Numbered from the stretch's first letter, positions 27,135 to 36,942 are shown. The stretch: 64,000 bases of DNA from Calditerrivibrio nitroreducens DSM 19672 (GCF_000183405.1 NC_014758.1:1777001-1841000); one strand, 5' to 3'. Translations and numbers: made by a program. Notes: generated by a model from the letters alone, not told the origin.

Positions 27135-29900
27135 TCATACAAATCTGCACATCCTGTTATATTCGCAATACACACAATCTCTATCCGGAAGAGGGTAGAT
27201 ATGCTCTGTTTTTTCAATGTGGTTGATGATATAATCTATTATACCTGCTACTTCCTTTTCTACGCTAAATTTCTTTATGTTACCATTATTTTTGCCAAAT
27301 AAGTAGTATATCGCTTCATATTCATCAGCTTTATATTTACTCATAGCTAACACAATATACGTTAGAAGCTGAACACTTTTTAAATTTTCTTTCAAATAAA
27401 GGAGATCCTCTCTGTTGATTCCAAGTTCGTAAATCTTATCTGATAATTGGGTTACTTTGCTTTTGGAAGGCGATTTAAGACTACTACCTGTCTTATAATC
27501 GATTATTATCAATTTATCCCTTAATTTATCTATCCTATCTATAACTCCTTCCAACTTCCCTTTTTTAATCCCTTTTTCTTTTGCCATCACTATGGAATCT
27601 CTTAAGTTTTCATCATCAAAGTGTACATCTAAAAACCTATTAAATCGATACTCCAGTATCTTCCTAAACATCTCATATTCCAGTTCACTCATATCTAAAA
27701 TGTAGTTTTTTAAATTACCTTCATTATTTATCTTCGTGGTTATACGTTTATTTTGACTTCTTACACAATCGATTATATTTAGAGCATTCTCAACTAAGAA
27801 TGAATCTTTCACCGGTTTACCTAATTCGATTGTTTCTTCTAAGATTGCATGAACAATTGAACCCACCCTATCTGCTTTAAAATCGCTATCGATATTTACG
27901 GCTGGTGGTATCTGTCTGATATACCTTAAATAATATCTATAGGGACACGAAAGATAGCAATCCAGAGCTGTGGGGGAATAGCTTTTTAGACTTATATCAC
28001 ATGGTTTTTGGAAAGAAAGATCCTCATGTTTTGGTGTAAAGAAATTCGATTTGGGCTGATAGATATTAGCAAATTCCTGATTTCTATCCAGCTCCTCTTT
28101 CAAAATAAGCTGATCCACGTATCTACTTCTTACAAATTTACTATTATCACCCACACCTGTTTTAAAAAAAAGATATACCTTTTTGGCGGAATAAACCAGC
28201 CTGAAAAAATTGTAACGCATCAATATCTCTTTTTCTTCGTACGATGGTAGACCAATAATTCTTTTTATACTTTCAGGTATCAATGGATCCACTTTATCCA
28301 CAGAAGGGATTACCCCTTCATTCATATCAGGAATAAAGATATGCTCAAATTTTAGCCCCCTTGCTTCCAGAATACCCATTATCTGCAATCCTTTTAAAGG
28401 GCTACCTTCAAATGGTATTAGAATATCTTTTGATATCTCTTTGAAAATTATATATGACAATTCTAGATTTATCTCCTTATCTTCAGGAAGTTTTTTGAGT
28501 GTATCTATAAACTTTTCTACGAAAATATTAATCGTATTAACGGTAAAAATCAGCTCCTTCAATTTCTCAGGTGGGTACCTGTGCATTAAAGATGTGAGAT
28601 ATTCAAGGCTGGTGGAAAAATCATGTATGGATGATATTTCAATAAATTTCGTTATTAGGTTGTAAAAGTGGCTAAAACTGCCTTTTCCAATATCTATTGC
28701 ACTTCTCTGGAGGGAATATACAAAGGATTTTATATCTTGCAGGTCTTTTTTCAGGTTCTGATCATAAAATATAGATGCATAATCACAGATTGTGACCAGT
28801 TTTTCCGCCGGTATTTTCAGAGTATCATTTGATCCCTTTTTTATATCAATACTCAACTCAAATAAATTGGAAAGAAAGATGTATATTGTAGTTTTTGTAA
28901 ACGGGAATCCCATTGTTATATTTATGTTTGGCTTGTAATCAAGAGGTAGATTTATCAAAAGGGGATAAAGGGAGCTTTCATCCGGTAATATGACGGCGGT
29001 TTCGTTCGGTGCCTCTACATTTTGATAGTCATCGTATAAAATATTTGCAAGGTGATCCATCTCCGATATAGTATCATTAAAAGAATAGAAATTTATTTCA
29101 GGTTTTTCAAAAGCTTTTGAATCAGAAACCTTATCGATTTTTATCGATGAAATCTTTTGCAATCTCTTCTTTATATTTTCAACAGCTTTAAAAGATTCAA
29201 ACTCATCCCCCCTATTTTTTAGATCATCGTAAACCACAAAATATAAGTCTGAAAATTCTGATAATTTTTTCAGAATCTCTGCTTCTGTATCTGATATATA
29301 CACAAGATTTGTGAAAATAAGTGCAGTATTTTCGTAATCCGGTAAAGTTTCTCTACTACTTAGTATATCCAGCATCTGGGAATAAAGATCCCCTGTATAT
29401 GTAAGATTCTTTTCCTTCATACTTTCTTTATAAAATCTATAGAGGTTTTTTAGATTTTCCATTATCTCTCTGGATGGTTCCACAAGTTCGGTATACTGAA
29501 AATTTTGTAGTTTATTTTCCACCCTATGCTTGTCAATTTCATCAAATAATGAAGAAATCCTCTTGCACCATGGGAAGACCTTTTGAATCGAACCACCTAA
29601 TTTATCGTATAATTTCAGATTTTCTTTCAAAAGATCATGTATAAAAAAATACCTCTCTATGGGGGACTGTATGGTGGGGGGGGTATCTGAAAAATGCTGG
29701 ACAAATTCTTTAACAAATTCGTCAAGTATATAAAAATCTGTCTTTAGAATATGCCTATTACCTATCTTTTGCTCCACAAACCTTATCGGTCGTCTATTTG
29801 CTGAGATGAAGATGATTTTATCTTTTTTAATATCATTAATTAAATTTGATAAGTATTCTATCAAATCGTAATCTATATCAATTAGATTTAGATGAAACAT
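27135..29900 (-). CDS. addB: AddB-type helicase/nuclease subunit (PD-(D/E)XK nuclease)
   Basis: Partner of AddA in double-strand-break end resection. The 921 residues end in a RecB-type nuclease: SYSPTALDCYLSCPYRYYLRY, GVIDRIDKLRD, LIIIDYKTGS (catalytic Asp/Lys), and CVYCEYNRMCRFV. The cysteines in CYLSCPY-type and CVYC...C positions would bind the Fe-S cluster known in AddB. The N-terminus has helicase-like structure but no GKT Walker A in IIFISANRRPIRFVEQ, so ATP is probably hydrolysed only by AddA. It overlaps addA by 23 nt. Confidence 0.87.
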   Translation of the reverse strand: MFHLNLIDIDYDLIEYLSNLINDIKKDKIIFISANRRPIRFVEQKIGNRHILKTDFYILDEFVKEFVQHFSDTPPTIQSPIERYFFIHDLLKENLKLYDKLGGSIQKVFPWCKRISSLFDEIDKHRVENKLQNFQYTELVEPSREIMENLKNLYRFYKESMKEKNLTYTGDLYSQMLDILSSRETLPDYENTALIFTNLVYISDTEAEILKKLSEFSDLYFVVYDDLKNRGDEFESFKAVENIKKRLQKISSIKIDKVSDSKAFEKPEINFYSFNDTISEMDHLANILYDDYQNVEAPNETAVILPDESSLYPLLINLPLDYKPNINITMGFPFTKTTIYIFLSNLFELSIDIKKGSNDTLKIPAEKLVTICDYASIFYDQNLKKDLQDIKSFVYSLQRSAIDIGKGSFSHFYNLITKFIEISSIHDFSTSLEYLTSLMHRYPPEKLKELIFTVNTINIFVEKFIDTLKKLPEDKEINLELSYIIFKEISKDILIPFEGSPLKGLQIMGILEARGLKFEHIFIPDMNEGVIPSVDKVDPLIPESIKRIIGLPSYEEKEILMRYNFFRLVYSAKKVYLFFKTGVGDNSKFVRSRYVDQLILKEELDRNQEFANIYQPKSNFFTPKHEDLSFQKPCDISLKSYSPTALDCYLSCPYRYYLRYIRQIPPAVNIDSDFKADRVGSIVHAILEETIELGKPVKDSFLVENALNIIDCVRSQNKRITTKINNEGNLKNYILDMSELEYEMFRKILEYRFNRFLDVHFDDENLRDSIVMAKEKGIKKGKLEGVIDRIDKLRDKLIIIDYKTGSSLKSPSKSKVTQLSDKIYELGINREDLLYLKENLKSVQLLTYIVLAMSKYKADEYEAIYYLFGKNNGNIKKFSVEKEVAGIIDYIINHIEKTEHIYPLPDRDCVYCEYNRMCRFV

Positions 29901-32900
29901 ACAATTTTTCCCCTTTTTTTATGTAATAGATTATACCGGTGGTTTCATAAGGGATCAGTCTACGGTATATGTCTACCTGTTTTCTGTCTTCCTCTTTTGG
30001 ATCACCAGTTTTGTAATCGATAATGTAAAAAAAGCTCCCCTTTTTGACGATTCTATCAACTCTAAAAATATTCCCTGATTTTGTGACAAATTCCTTTTCT
30101 GTCCAACAATCGTCTATATCTATAAAGTAGTCTTTAAGATCTCTTACGGTATTAATTACCATTTCAAACATTTTCTTATCATACAGTATCTGGGATCTTT
30201 TAAAGGCCCTTTCCACTTCAGCTTCTATATTTTTCTCATCATCTATTTTCCTTATGACAGACAATAGCTTATGGATATCCGTCCCTAATTTCATACCCTC
30301 TCTAAGATCCTCAATATCCGGCTCATCAATGAAAGACTTTCTGATTCTAAAAATGATCGAATCTGGTGAGTAGCATTTATTCACTTTAATATCTTCATTT
30401 TTTTCAAAACTTTTAGACCCAAAATCTTTTAACTCGCCACAGACAAAAAATATCCCCATCTCATTCTTTTCAATTGCGTAGTCAATACCTGACCCATCTT
30501 CGTATTTTTCAAGATTATCCAGCATTTCATACAGAATAGCTGACGATCTGAGGGGCCTTGGATAACTACCAGACAGATTCTTTGAAAACATGCCAGTAAT
30601 ATACAGCTCCCTTACTGCCCTCGTCTGAGCCACATACATGAGGTTTAGACCTTCAATCAATTGAGATTTTATCTTTTTTTCATAGATATTTTTAGCCGTC
30701 TCAGATATATCTTTTAGACTGTTTATCGTCGTAAAAATCTTCTCTTCCCCCGCATAATCCTCCAAAACATCAGAAAGCGGAATATAATCATACATTCGAT
30801 CTGTTTTGTAAAGCTCCCAGTCGAAGATTGGTAGTATCACTATTTCACTCTGTAAACCTTTTGATTTGTGAATGCTCATGATCCTTATGGCATCCGCCTC
30901 ATCAGAAGAGGATATACTTATATCCTGATTTTCATAAAAATACTCTATTATCTCTCTTATATTTTTACCTTTCAAAGTTAACTGTGCCACCTCTTCAAGA
31001 AATCGTTTTAGATAAAGATCGTTTTCGATTTTCAATAAGTCTATCACAGATAGAAAGAATTCATACGGAGAATAGCCTGATGGATATATGTTCAGATCAT
31101 TAAAACAATTCAAAAGCCCAAGCTCTTCAACTGATTTTATATAGAATGTGTCCTCAGGATCTATTATGAAGGATGATGCAAGAAGTATCTTTTTAATATT
31201 AAAGTTATTAATAATCTTCAAATTTCCATCTGTTATAAAAGGGATATTTTTAAATTGATCCTTTGAATGTATCCAATCCACCACAGTTTCGATATCGTTG
31301 TTGTTTCTCACCAGGATCATTATATCTGAATAGTTAGCCCCCCTTTTAAATAATGTTTCAAGTATCCGGATAAGTCTATTTTTATAAAAGTCATCCGTAT
31401 CTTCATCATTTCTTTTTTTTAGATGGATATTTATGTAACCTTTAAAATCCTGCACAGGAATTTGGGATGCATCGCTATAGACTTTTTTTATTTCCTCTGA
31501 AAGATTTTCTGATATATCGTATTTTTTAATAAGCTCTGGAATATCATTTAATAAGGCTTTAGCAAAGCAGATGTTATTGAAATTTACGATATCCTTACCC
31601 GATCTATAGTTTCCTTTTAGCGTTATAGATTCAAGGGCGAAATCATTGTCCACCTCGTCAAATAAAGTGTAATCACCACCCCTCCAACCATAAATACTCT
31701 GTTTTTTGTCTCCCACTATGAATATAGACCCCCCACTACCTTTACTATTTTCAAGAAGTGGTCTGATGGCCTCAAACTGGTCTCTTGAGGTATCCTGAAA
31801 TTCGTCAATAAGGTAGTGCATTATCTGTTCCCCCAGATTGCAAAAGGCATAAGGAACACCGGAATCGCTTTTTAATATCTCCGTAATCCTCTTTGTAATC
31901 TGACTACCGTCCACAATGTTGAGTCGTTTTTGGACATCGTTTTCTTTCTCTTTTAGTTTTTCAATCTGTTTAAATATTGCCTCAGATTCTTTTGTGTACT
32001 TTAGTAGCAGATAGTATCTAAAATTTTTTAGTATCTCTTTTAATATTTCTCTAAATAGTTTCTGTTCTTCCGGTGGTATCGTACCACCTTTTTTTAAAAT
32101 CTCATTGAAGTTGTTATTTTCTATAAACTCATGATATTTAGCATAATTTTTCTTGACTTTATCCACATCGAGCAATTTATAGGATTTTATCTTATTTCCA
32201 TTGAACATCGTATCATATTTATCAATTAAGTTGTTTAATTTATCAGAAAGATCATTAATTTCTTTTAATAGATATTCATTTAGTTCTGAAACCGCACTAT
32301 TAATATCTCCTTTTATTCTCTTTTCAAGTTCGTCGTATGAGATGACATTTTCAGGCAATTCTATTTTGTGATATTCCTTTAGATTCTTTATTATTATCTT
32401 TTCCCCATCCATTCCATCTTTATCGAGAATCAGGAGTGTGTTTAAAAAATTGATGAGATCTTCGAAATTTTTTTCATCTTCAAACAACATTTCCACTGCT
32501 GATTCAAAGATTTTTTCTGAATCAAAAGTAATATCGTAGTCTGGATATACCCCAAGATCAACGGCAAAAGCCTTATGTAGAGTATTCATAAAAGAATCGA
32601 TTGTGGTGACGTTTATATGTTCGAAGTTTTTTAATATGTGAATTAGTAATTTTCTTGCATCCTCTTTAGTTATGTCTGATTTTTCCAATTCATTTTTCCT
32701 TATCCCCCCAAGCCCCTTTAAAAATTTCATTACTCTATCTTTCATTTCAAGCGATGCCTTGTTGGTAAAGGTAATGGCTATGATGGAGCTAAGATCCTTT
32801 GGTGGTATGATAGCCACGGAAAAATTTTTATTTTTCAAATAAAGCCCCAAAAGTTCGATAAATCTGCTGGCAAGATTGTATGTTTTTCCAGAACCTGCCG

Positions 32901-32967
32901 ATGCTTTTATCGAAAGAAATTGTTTAAACAAATTATCTTCTGTGGAACAATTAACATTGCCGTTCAT
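29878..32967 (-). CDS. addA: AddA-type ATP-dependent helicase/exonuclease
   Basis: UvrD/Rep-superfamily helicase fused to a RecB-type nuclease; with AddB it resects double-strand breaks for RecA. Seen: Walker A SIKASAGSGKTYNLASRF, IIAITFTNKASLEMKDR, LIDEFQDTSRDQFEAI (Walker B region), GDKKQSIYGWRGGD, MSIHKSKGLQ, and the C-terminal nuclease FRVDRIVKKGSFFYIIDYKTGDPK. The frame opens at 33024, but the ATG at 32967 has AGAGGGTGAG directly upstream and is chosen (1029 aa). No third (RecC/D) subunit is adjacent. Confidence 0.9.
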   Translation of the reverse strand: MNGNVNCSTEDNLFKQFLSIKASAGSGKTYNLASRFIELLGLYLKNKNFSVAIIPPKDLSSIIAITFTNKASLEMKDRVMKFLKGLGGIRKNELEKSDITKEDARKLLIHILKNFEHINVTTIDSFMNTLHKAFAVDLGVYPDYDITFDSEKIFESAVEMLFEDEKNFEDLINFLNTLLILDKDGMDGEKIIIKNLKEYHKIELPENVISYDELEKRIKGDINSAVSELNEYLLKEINDLSDKLNNLIDKYDTMFNGNKIKSYKLLDVDKVKKNYAKYHEFIENNNFNEILKKGGTIPPEEQKLFREILKEILKNFRYYLLLKYTKESEAIFKQIEKLKEKENDVQKRLNIVDGSQITKRITEILKSDSGVPYAFCNLGEQIMHYLIDEFQDTSRDQFEAIRPLLENSKGSGGSIFIVGDKKQSIYGWRGGDYTLFDEVDNDFALESITLKGNYRSGKDIVNFNNICFAKALLNDIPELIKKYDISENLSEEIKKVYSDASQIPVQDFKGYINIHLKKRNDEDTDDFYKNRLIRILETLFKRGANYSDIMILVRNNNDIETVVDWIHSKDQFKNIPFITDGNLKIINNFNIKKILLASSFIIDPEDTFYIKSVEELGLLNCFNDLNIYPSGYSPYEFFLSVIDLLKIENDLYLKRFLEEVAQLTLKGKNIREIIEYFYENQDISISSSDEADAIRIMSIHKSKGLQSEIVILPIFDWELYKTDRMYDYIPLSDVLEDYAGEEKIFTTINSLKDISETAKNIYEKKIKSQLIEGLNLMYVAQTRAVRELYITGMFSKNLSGSYPRPLRSSAILYEMLDNLEKYEDGSGIDYAIEKNEMGIFFVCGELKDFGSKSFEKNEDIKVNKCYSPDSIIFRIRKSFIDEPDIEDLREGMKLGTDIHKLLSVIRKIDDEKNIEAEVERAFKRSQILYDKKMFEMVINTVRDLKDYFIDIDDCWTEKEFVTKSGNIFRVDRIVKKGSFFYIIDYKTGDPKEEDRKQVDIYRRLIPYETTGIIYYIKKGEKLYVSSKSN

Positions 32968-33061
32968 CTCACCCTCTGGATATATTTTAAATAAAATATA
33001 GCATAATAGGGTGGTGATTTCCATAAAATTTACAACTCATAGTCAGATTTGATTATTCGTT

Positions 33062-33083
33062 TTGTTGAAAAATTGTTGAAAAA
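33062..33083 (+). repeat. Perfect 11-bp tandem repeat TTGTTGAAAAA x2
   Basis: Copies at 33062-33072 and 33073-33083 are identical. The 11-bp period places both on the same DNA face, as for paired protein-binding sites. Confidence 0.7.
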
Positions 33084-33200
33084 GTTTTAGGAAAAACTTT
33101 TTGATATATAACAACAAAATCAAATATCAGGTAAATTGTATTATTCAACAATAACTTATTCTCCAATAACGAATCCATCGCAATTGGGCTGTCAAGTACT

Positions 33201-33228
33201 TTTTTTTCAACAAAATTGTTGAAAAAAA
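33201..33228. repeat. 28-bp inverted repeat with 13-bp arms
   Basis: TTTTTTTCAACAA (33201-33213), centre AA, TTGTTGAAAAAAA (33216-33228). The arms match perfectly. It uses the same TTGTTGAA motif as the tandem pair 120 bp to the left. Could be an operator; the two-base centre makes a stem-loop RNA unlikely. Confidence 0.65.
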
Positions 33229-33432
33229 TGTTCAATGTAAAATTAAGGTTGCTTTAATCGGCTAAAAAATAAGATTATATTGAAGGTGATTAAATTTTAA
33301 CCAGCTCCTTTTTATTACCCAAACATTCTCTATTTGCTTAGCTATACTGAATATCTACAATCTTTATCTTGATTTTTATATTAATAACATATAGAACAAT
33401 TGTATAAAATATTCTGTTTGTGGAGGTCTTTT

Positions 33433-34419
33433 ATGAGGGCTGTATTTTGTAATGGATTTGGAAGCATTGATGTGCTTGAAATAAGGGATGTTCCTATTCC
33501 CGAACCCAAAGAAAATCAGGTTTTAATTAAAGTAATGGCTACATCAATTAATAGGCCTGACCTTGTACAAAGGGAAGGGAAATATCCACCCCCTCCGGGA
33601 GAATCCGAAATACTGGGTCTTGAGGTGGCTGGTGTAATAGAAAAGATTGGTCCAAATGTTGAAGGCTGGAAGGTGGGGGATAGGGTAATGTCTCTGGTGG
33701 GGGGTGGCGGTTATGCTGAATACGCTGTTGCTTACGCAAACCACCTTATCAAGATTCCCGAATCTATGAGCTTTGAAGAGGCGGCCTGTGTTTGTGAATC
33801 CTACATTACAGCCTTTTTGAATGTTTTTATGCTGGGGGAACTCAAAGATGGCGAAACAACACTACTACATGGTGGTGGCGGCGGCGTAAACACTGCCGCA
33901 ATTCAGCTGGTGAAGGCTCTTGCACCAAAGTCAAAAATTGCCGTCACTGTGGCCCCAGAGAAGATGGAAGGTGTAAGAAAACTTGGGGCGGATCTGTTGA
34001 TAAACTACAAGGAGACAACCGATTTTAGCGATATAATAAAAGAGTTTACCAATAAAAAAGGGGTGGATGTCATCCTTGACCATGTTGGGGCAAAATATCT
34101 GGATCCAAACATAAAATCCCTGGCGTACGCCGGAAGGCTGGTGATCATTGGTGTAATAAGCGGTATAAAAGCTGAACTTAATATAGGCCTTTTAATGGTA
34201 AAACGACACAAGATAATAGGCTCCGTCTTGAGATCCAGACCGGTTAATGAAAAAGGGGAGATAATCAAAGAATTTACAAAAGTTGCTATCCCCAAATTTG
34301 CAGATAGGACTATTGTACCGATAATCAGTAAAGTTTTTACACTTGATGAAGTAAAAGATGCACACAAAATGATGGAGGATGATCTTCATTTCGGAAAGAT
34401 TGTATTAAAAATTGCATAA
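33433..34419 (+). CDS. NAD(P)H:quinone oxidoreductase, PIG3/zeta-crystallin type
   Basis: Zinc-free medium-chain dehydrogenase/reductase of 328 residues. Seen: MRAVFCNGFGSIDVLEIRDVP start, SINRPDLVQREGKYPPPPG (typical of the PIG3 branch), LGLEVAGVIEKIG, GGGGYAEY-like loop, nucleotide-binding HGGGGGVNTAAIQL, and RLVIIGVISG. The frame opens at 33400, but the ATG at 33433 follows GGAGGT (33422-33427) by 5 nt and is the natural start. It probably reduces quinones or enones with NADPH; the physiological substrate is unknown. It is monocistronic with a terminator. Confidence 0.88.
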   Translation: MRAVFCNGFGSIDVLEIRDVPIPEPKENQVLIKVMATSINRPDLVQREGKYPPPPGESEILGLEVAGVIEKIGPNVEGWKVGDRVMSLVGGGGYAEYAVAYANHLIKIPESMSFEEAACVCESYITAFLNVFMLGELKDGETTLLHGGGGGVNTAAIQLVKALAPKSKIAVTVAPEKMEGVRKLGADLLINYKETTDFSDIIKEFTNKKGVDVILDHVGAKYLDPNIKSLAYAGRLVIIGVISGIKAELNIGLLMVKRHKIIGSVLRSRPVNEKGEIIKEFTKVAIPKFADRTIVPIISKVFTLDEVKDAHKMMEDDLHFGKIVLKIA

Positions 34420-34428
34420 TTTTTATAG

Positions 34429-34453
34429 CCTCCGGATATAACCTATCCGGAGG
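34429..34453. terminator. Bidirectional rho-independent terminator
   Basis: CCTCCGGATA (34429-34438), five-base loop, TATCCGGAGG (34444-34453): a perfect 10-bp stem. T-rich sequence follows on the plus strand and an A/T-rich stretch on the minus strand. It ends both the quinone oxidoreductase gene and the convergent ABC permease gene. Confidence 0.85.
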
Positions 34454-35326
34454 TTATTTATATTTTCTTCTTATTCTCAATTCGGCTCTACTTGCAACGG
34501 ATGAAACAAAAAGATTCATAACCATATAGATTAAAAATATTGTTATCCAAATTTCAAGTATCAATCTTGATGACGCCAGAATCTCCATAGCTTGAAATGT
34601 TAATTCCGGTATCGCCACAATAGAAGCTATGGCTGTATTTTTGATGATGGATACGAATTGTCCAATCAGAGATGGAAGCGTTTTTTCAATCGCCTGAGGT
34701 ATAACTATGTAAAGATAGACCTGTACCCTATTTAGCCCAAGGGCGATTCCTGCATCTATCTGACCTTTTTCTACACCATTAATCCCCCCTCTTATGATTT
34801 CAGCAATGTATGCAGATTCATAAAAAGCAAGACCTATAGCTGCTGAAATAAACGGTATAAAGATCTGTTCGGGGGTGAAGATCGCCGTAATTATCGATGC
34901 GAATAATCGATTTGAAAAGATAGTCTCCAAATTCAATACATCAGTAAAACTGCTACCGATAAAAAAGTAAAAGATAAACATCACAATAAGTGGTGGAATA
35001 TTTCTCAACACTACTACGTATACTTCAAATAACTCTTTGATTACACCTTTTGTGGAAGATATTATAAATCCTGTTATTAAACCAGTTATAAAAGATAGGA
35101 TAAGGACGAATATAGAGATCTTTACGGTATAGATAACCCCCTTCGTTATAAGACCTACCTTTAACCGATCGTCGTAATAGAAGAAAAACTTCAAAAGATC
35201 GTTCCAGTTAAATTGATAATCTATCTCTAATAATATCTTTTTAATTAAAAATGTAAAAAAGGTAGCTACCAGTATGGATATAAAAATATCTATCGGTAAA
35301 TACCTGTTTTTAATAACCTTCACCAC
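34454..35326 (-). CDS. Polar amino-acid ABC transporter permease (second copy)
   Basis: Inner-membrane HisM/GlnP-type permease of 290 residues. Seen: a core starting GVIYTVKISIFVLILSF, RNIPPLIVMFIFYF, FYESAYIAEIIRGGINGV, and the EAA-loop equivalent QIDAGIALGLNRVQVYLYIVIPQAIEKTLPS, which contacts the ATPase. It lies 45 nt after the binding-protein gene and is paired with the other permease of the cluster as a heterodimer (inference). No ATP-binding subunit is encoded nearby. It ends at a terminator. Confidence 0.9.
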   Translation of the reverse strand: MVKVIKNRYLPIDIFISILVATFFTFLIKKILLEIDYQFNWNDLLKFFFYYDDRLKVGLITKGVIYTVKISIFVLILSFITGLITGFIISSTKGVIKELFEVYVVVLRNIPPLIVMFIFYFFIGSSFTDVLNLETIFSNRLFASIITAIFTPEQIFIPFISAAIGLAFYESAYIAEIIRGGINGVEKGQIDAGIALGLNRVQVYLYIVIPQAIEKTLPSLIGQFVSIIKNTAIASIVAIPELTFQAMEILASSRLILEIWITIFLIYMVMNLFVSSVASRAELRIRRKYK

Positions 35327-35371
35327 TGATTTGATTCTCCAGAATTATTTGAGAATGATTCTATCATGGAT

Positions 35372-36166
35372 CTATTTTAAAAGCTTTTCCCAATCTTTAG
35401 ATTCAAACCAGTATTTTTTCCTTTCTTCAAGCCATCCTTCCGAAGATACTACGGTTATCCAGCTATTAAGGTAGTTTAAAAACTCCTGATCACCCTTTCT
35501 TACGGCAAATCCTATGGGCTCTTTTGTGAAAGTGCCTTTCACCGGCTGATAGAGTTTAGAACTATGATCAATGGCAAGAAACGCCGGCAATGGAGCAGAG
35601 CTTATAAAAGCCGTTGCCCTTCCATTTAGAAGCTCCTGGATAGCCTGTGGCTCATCGTCAAACAGTTTTAATTGTGCCCTGGGGAAGAACTTTTTGGCAG
35701 TTTCTGCAGCGGTGGTGCCAAGCCTTGCGACTATTGTGACATCAGGATTATTTAGCTCTTTTAGAGAGTTAGCCTTTGTCTTTGATCTGTTTGCCACAAT
35801 AGCCATACCAGAATAATCGTAAGGTATAGAAAACTCTACCTTCAGAGCCCTTTCCGGTGTTATCCCCATACCTCCTATGATGATGTCGTAATTACCTGTC
35901 AAAAGGGAAGGGATTATACCAGACCATTTTGTGGGGACAAATTCGATACCTACCCCCATATCTTTGGCAAGCCTTTTTGCAACATCAATTTCAAAACCGA
36001 TCCATTCCCCGGATTTTGTTTGCATCGCCCATGGTACAAATGTGGACATCCCGACTTTCATCTTCCCCCTCTTGATTATTGAATCAAGCGTACTCTTTTT
36101 ATCTTCAGCAAAACCGGTAGCGAAAAGCATAAAAATCATAATTAAAGCTAAAAAAATCCTTTTCAT
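35372..36166 (-). CDS. Periplasmic polar amino-acid-binding protein (ABC importer)
   Basis: Solute-binding protein of family 3. A classical signal peptide, KRIFLALIMIFMLFATGFAE, covers the first ~20 residues. Then come LDSIIKRGKMKVGMSTFVPW, GFEIDVAKRLAKDMGV, GNYDIIIGGMGITPERA, ARLGTTAAETAKKF and EPIGFAVRKGDQEFL, typical of the family. A GTG at 36175 lies inside the GAGGTGGAG ribosome site, so the ATG at 36166 is preferred. Its ATGA overlaps the stop of the upstream permease, giving tight coupling. The ligand is probably a polar amino acid; which one cannot be told. Confidence 0.92.
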   Translation of the reverse strand: MKRIFLALIMIFMLFATGFAEDKKSTLDSIIKRGKMKVGMSTFVPWAMQTKSGEWIGFEIDVAKRLAKDMGVGIEFVPTKWSGIIPSLLTGNYDIIIGGMGITPERALKVEFSIPYDYSGMAIVANRSKTKANSLKELNNPDVTIVARLGTTAAETAKKFFPRAQLKLFDDEPQAIQELLNGRATAFISSAPLPAFLAIDHSSKLYQPVKGTFTKEPIGFAVRKGDQEFLNYLNSWITVVSSEGWLEERKKYWFESKDWEKLLK

Positions 36167-36942
36167 CTTCTCCACCTCATAAATTTTTTTTCCAGCAATT
36201 TTAGTAGTATAGTTATAATAATATTAATTGAAAGATATAAAAATGCAACCATAAACCAGATTTCGAATGTCATAAAAGTTTCACTAACAGCTTTTTGGGC
36301 CTCAAATGTTAGCTCATATATGGAAATTATAGAAAGAAGAGATGAATCCTTTACTGTAGATACCAGTATATTTGAAAGAGATGGGATTATTATCGGGTAG
36401 GATTGTGGTAGTATCACTTTTTTTAATACCTGTATTCTACTCATACCAAGGGCATACCCTGAAAGCCATTGCTGTTTGTCTATCGAAAGGATACTACCCC
36501 TAACAATTTCAGAAATATATGACCCTTCAAAAAGAGACAGGGTAAATACTGCAACCCAAAACCCATTAATGTGAAAAATATTTCCAACCACAAAATAGTT
36601 TATTAATATCTGTGTCATAAGAGGAGTATTTCTGATGGTGAGGATATAAATTTTACATATTGTTTTAATGGAGTAAAAAGGGGATAGACTGCCAAATGCC
36701 ACAACGATACCTATCCCAATCCCCAAAAATATAGATATAAACGATATCTCAATTGTTGCCATCAATCCTTTAATCAGTGTCCCTAAATATAAATTGTTAT
36801 CCTGTACATAGAAGATAAACCTGATCAAACGTTGTAAATCCCACCTGTAATCAACCCTGTTAAACAAAAGGTATGTAATTATAATAAAAATAATAATTGC
36901 TAAAGATCTATTTAAAAATTTTTTATCACTGTTGATTATCAT
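36163..36942 (-). CDS. Polar amino-acid ABC transporter permease (first copy)
   Basis: Inner-membrane HisM-type permease of 259 residues with five to six membrane segments. Seen: TLIKGLMATIEISFISIFLG, IRNTPLMTQILINYF, LFEGSYISEIVRGSILSI, and the EAA loop SGYALGMSRIQVLKKVILPQSY. First gene of a permease-binding protein-permease trio. No Shine-Dalgarno is obvious before its ATG. The gene lies 45 nt after the CCA-adding enzyme, so it might be read from that operon or from a weak TATATT box at 36951-36956. Confidence 0.9.
   Translation of the reverse strand: MIINSDKKFLNRSLAIIIFIIITYLLFNRVDYRWDLQRLIRFIFYVQDNNLYLGTLIKGLMATIEISFISIFLGIGIGIVVAFGSLSPFYSIKTICKIYILTIRNTPLMTQILINYFVVGNIFHINGFWVAVFTLSLFEGSYISEIVRGSILSIDKQQWLSGYALGMSRIQVLKKVILPQSYPIIIPSLSNILVSTVKDSSLLSIISIYELTFEAQKAVSETFMTFEIWFMVAFLYLSINIIITILLKLLEKKFMRWRR

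Larger units (their letters stand above)
33025..33432. other. Intergenic region with repeated TTGTTGAA motifs
   Basis: About 400 bases between divergent genes. It has no credible gene. TTGTTGAA occurs five times in 167 bp: a perfect 11-bp tandem pair TTGTTGAAAAA (33062-33083), inverse copies at 33144-33151 and 33206-33213, and a direct copy at 33216-33223. The last two form a 28-bp inverted repeat. This looks like a regulatory region; the binding factor is unknown. Confidence 0.55.

Noticed and set aside
33173-33195. Minus-strand promoter with TTGACA at 33195-33190
   Set aside because: No acceptable -10 hexamer occurs at 16-18 nt spacing.
33053-33235. 60-codon minus-strand open frame
   Set aside because: It lies across the TTGTTGAA repeat cluster, has no ribosome site, and the product is low-complexity from AT-rich DNA.
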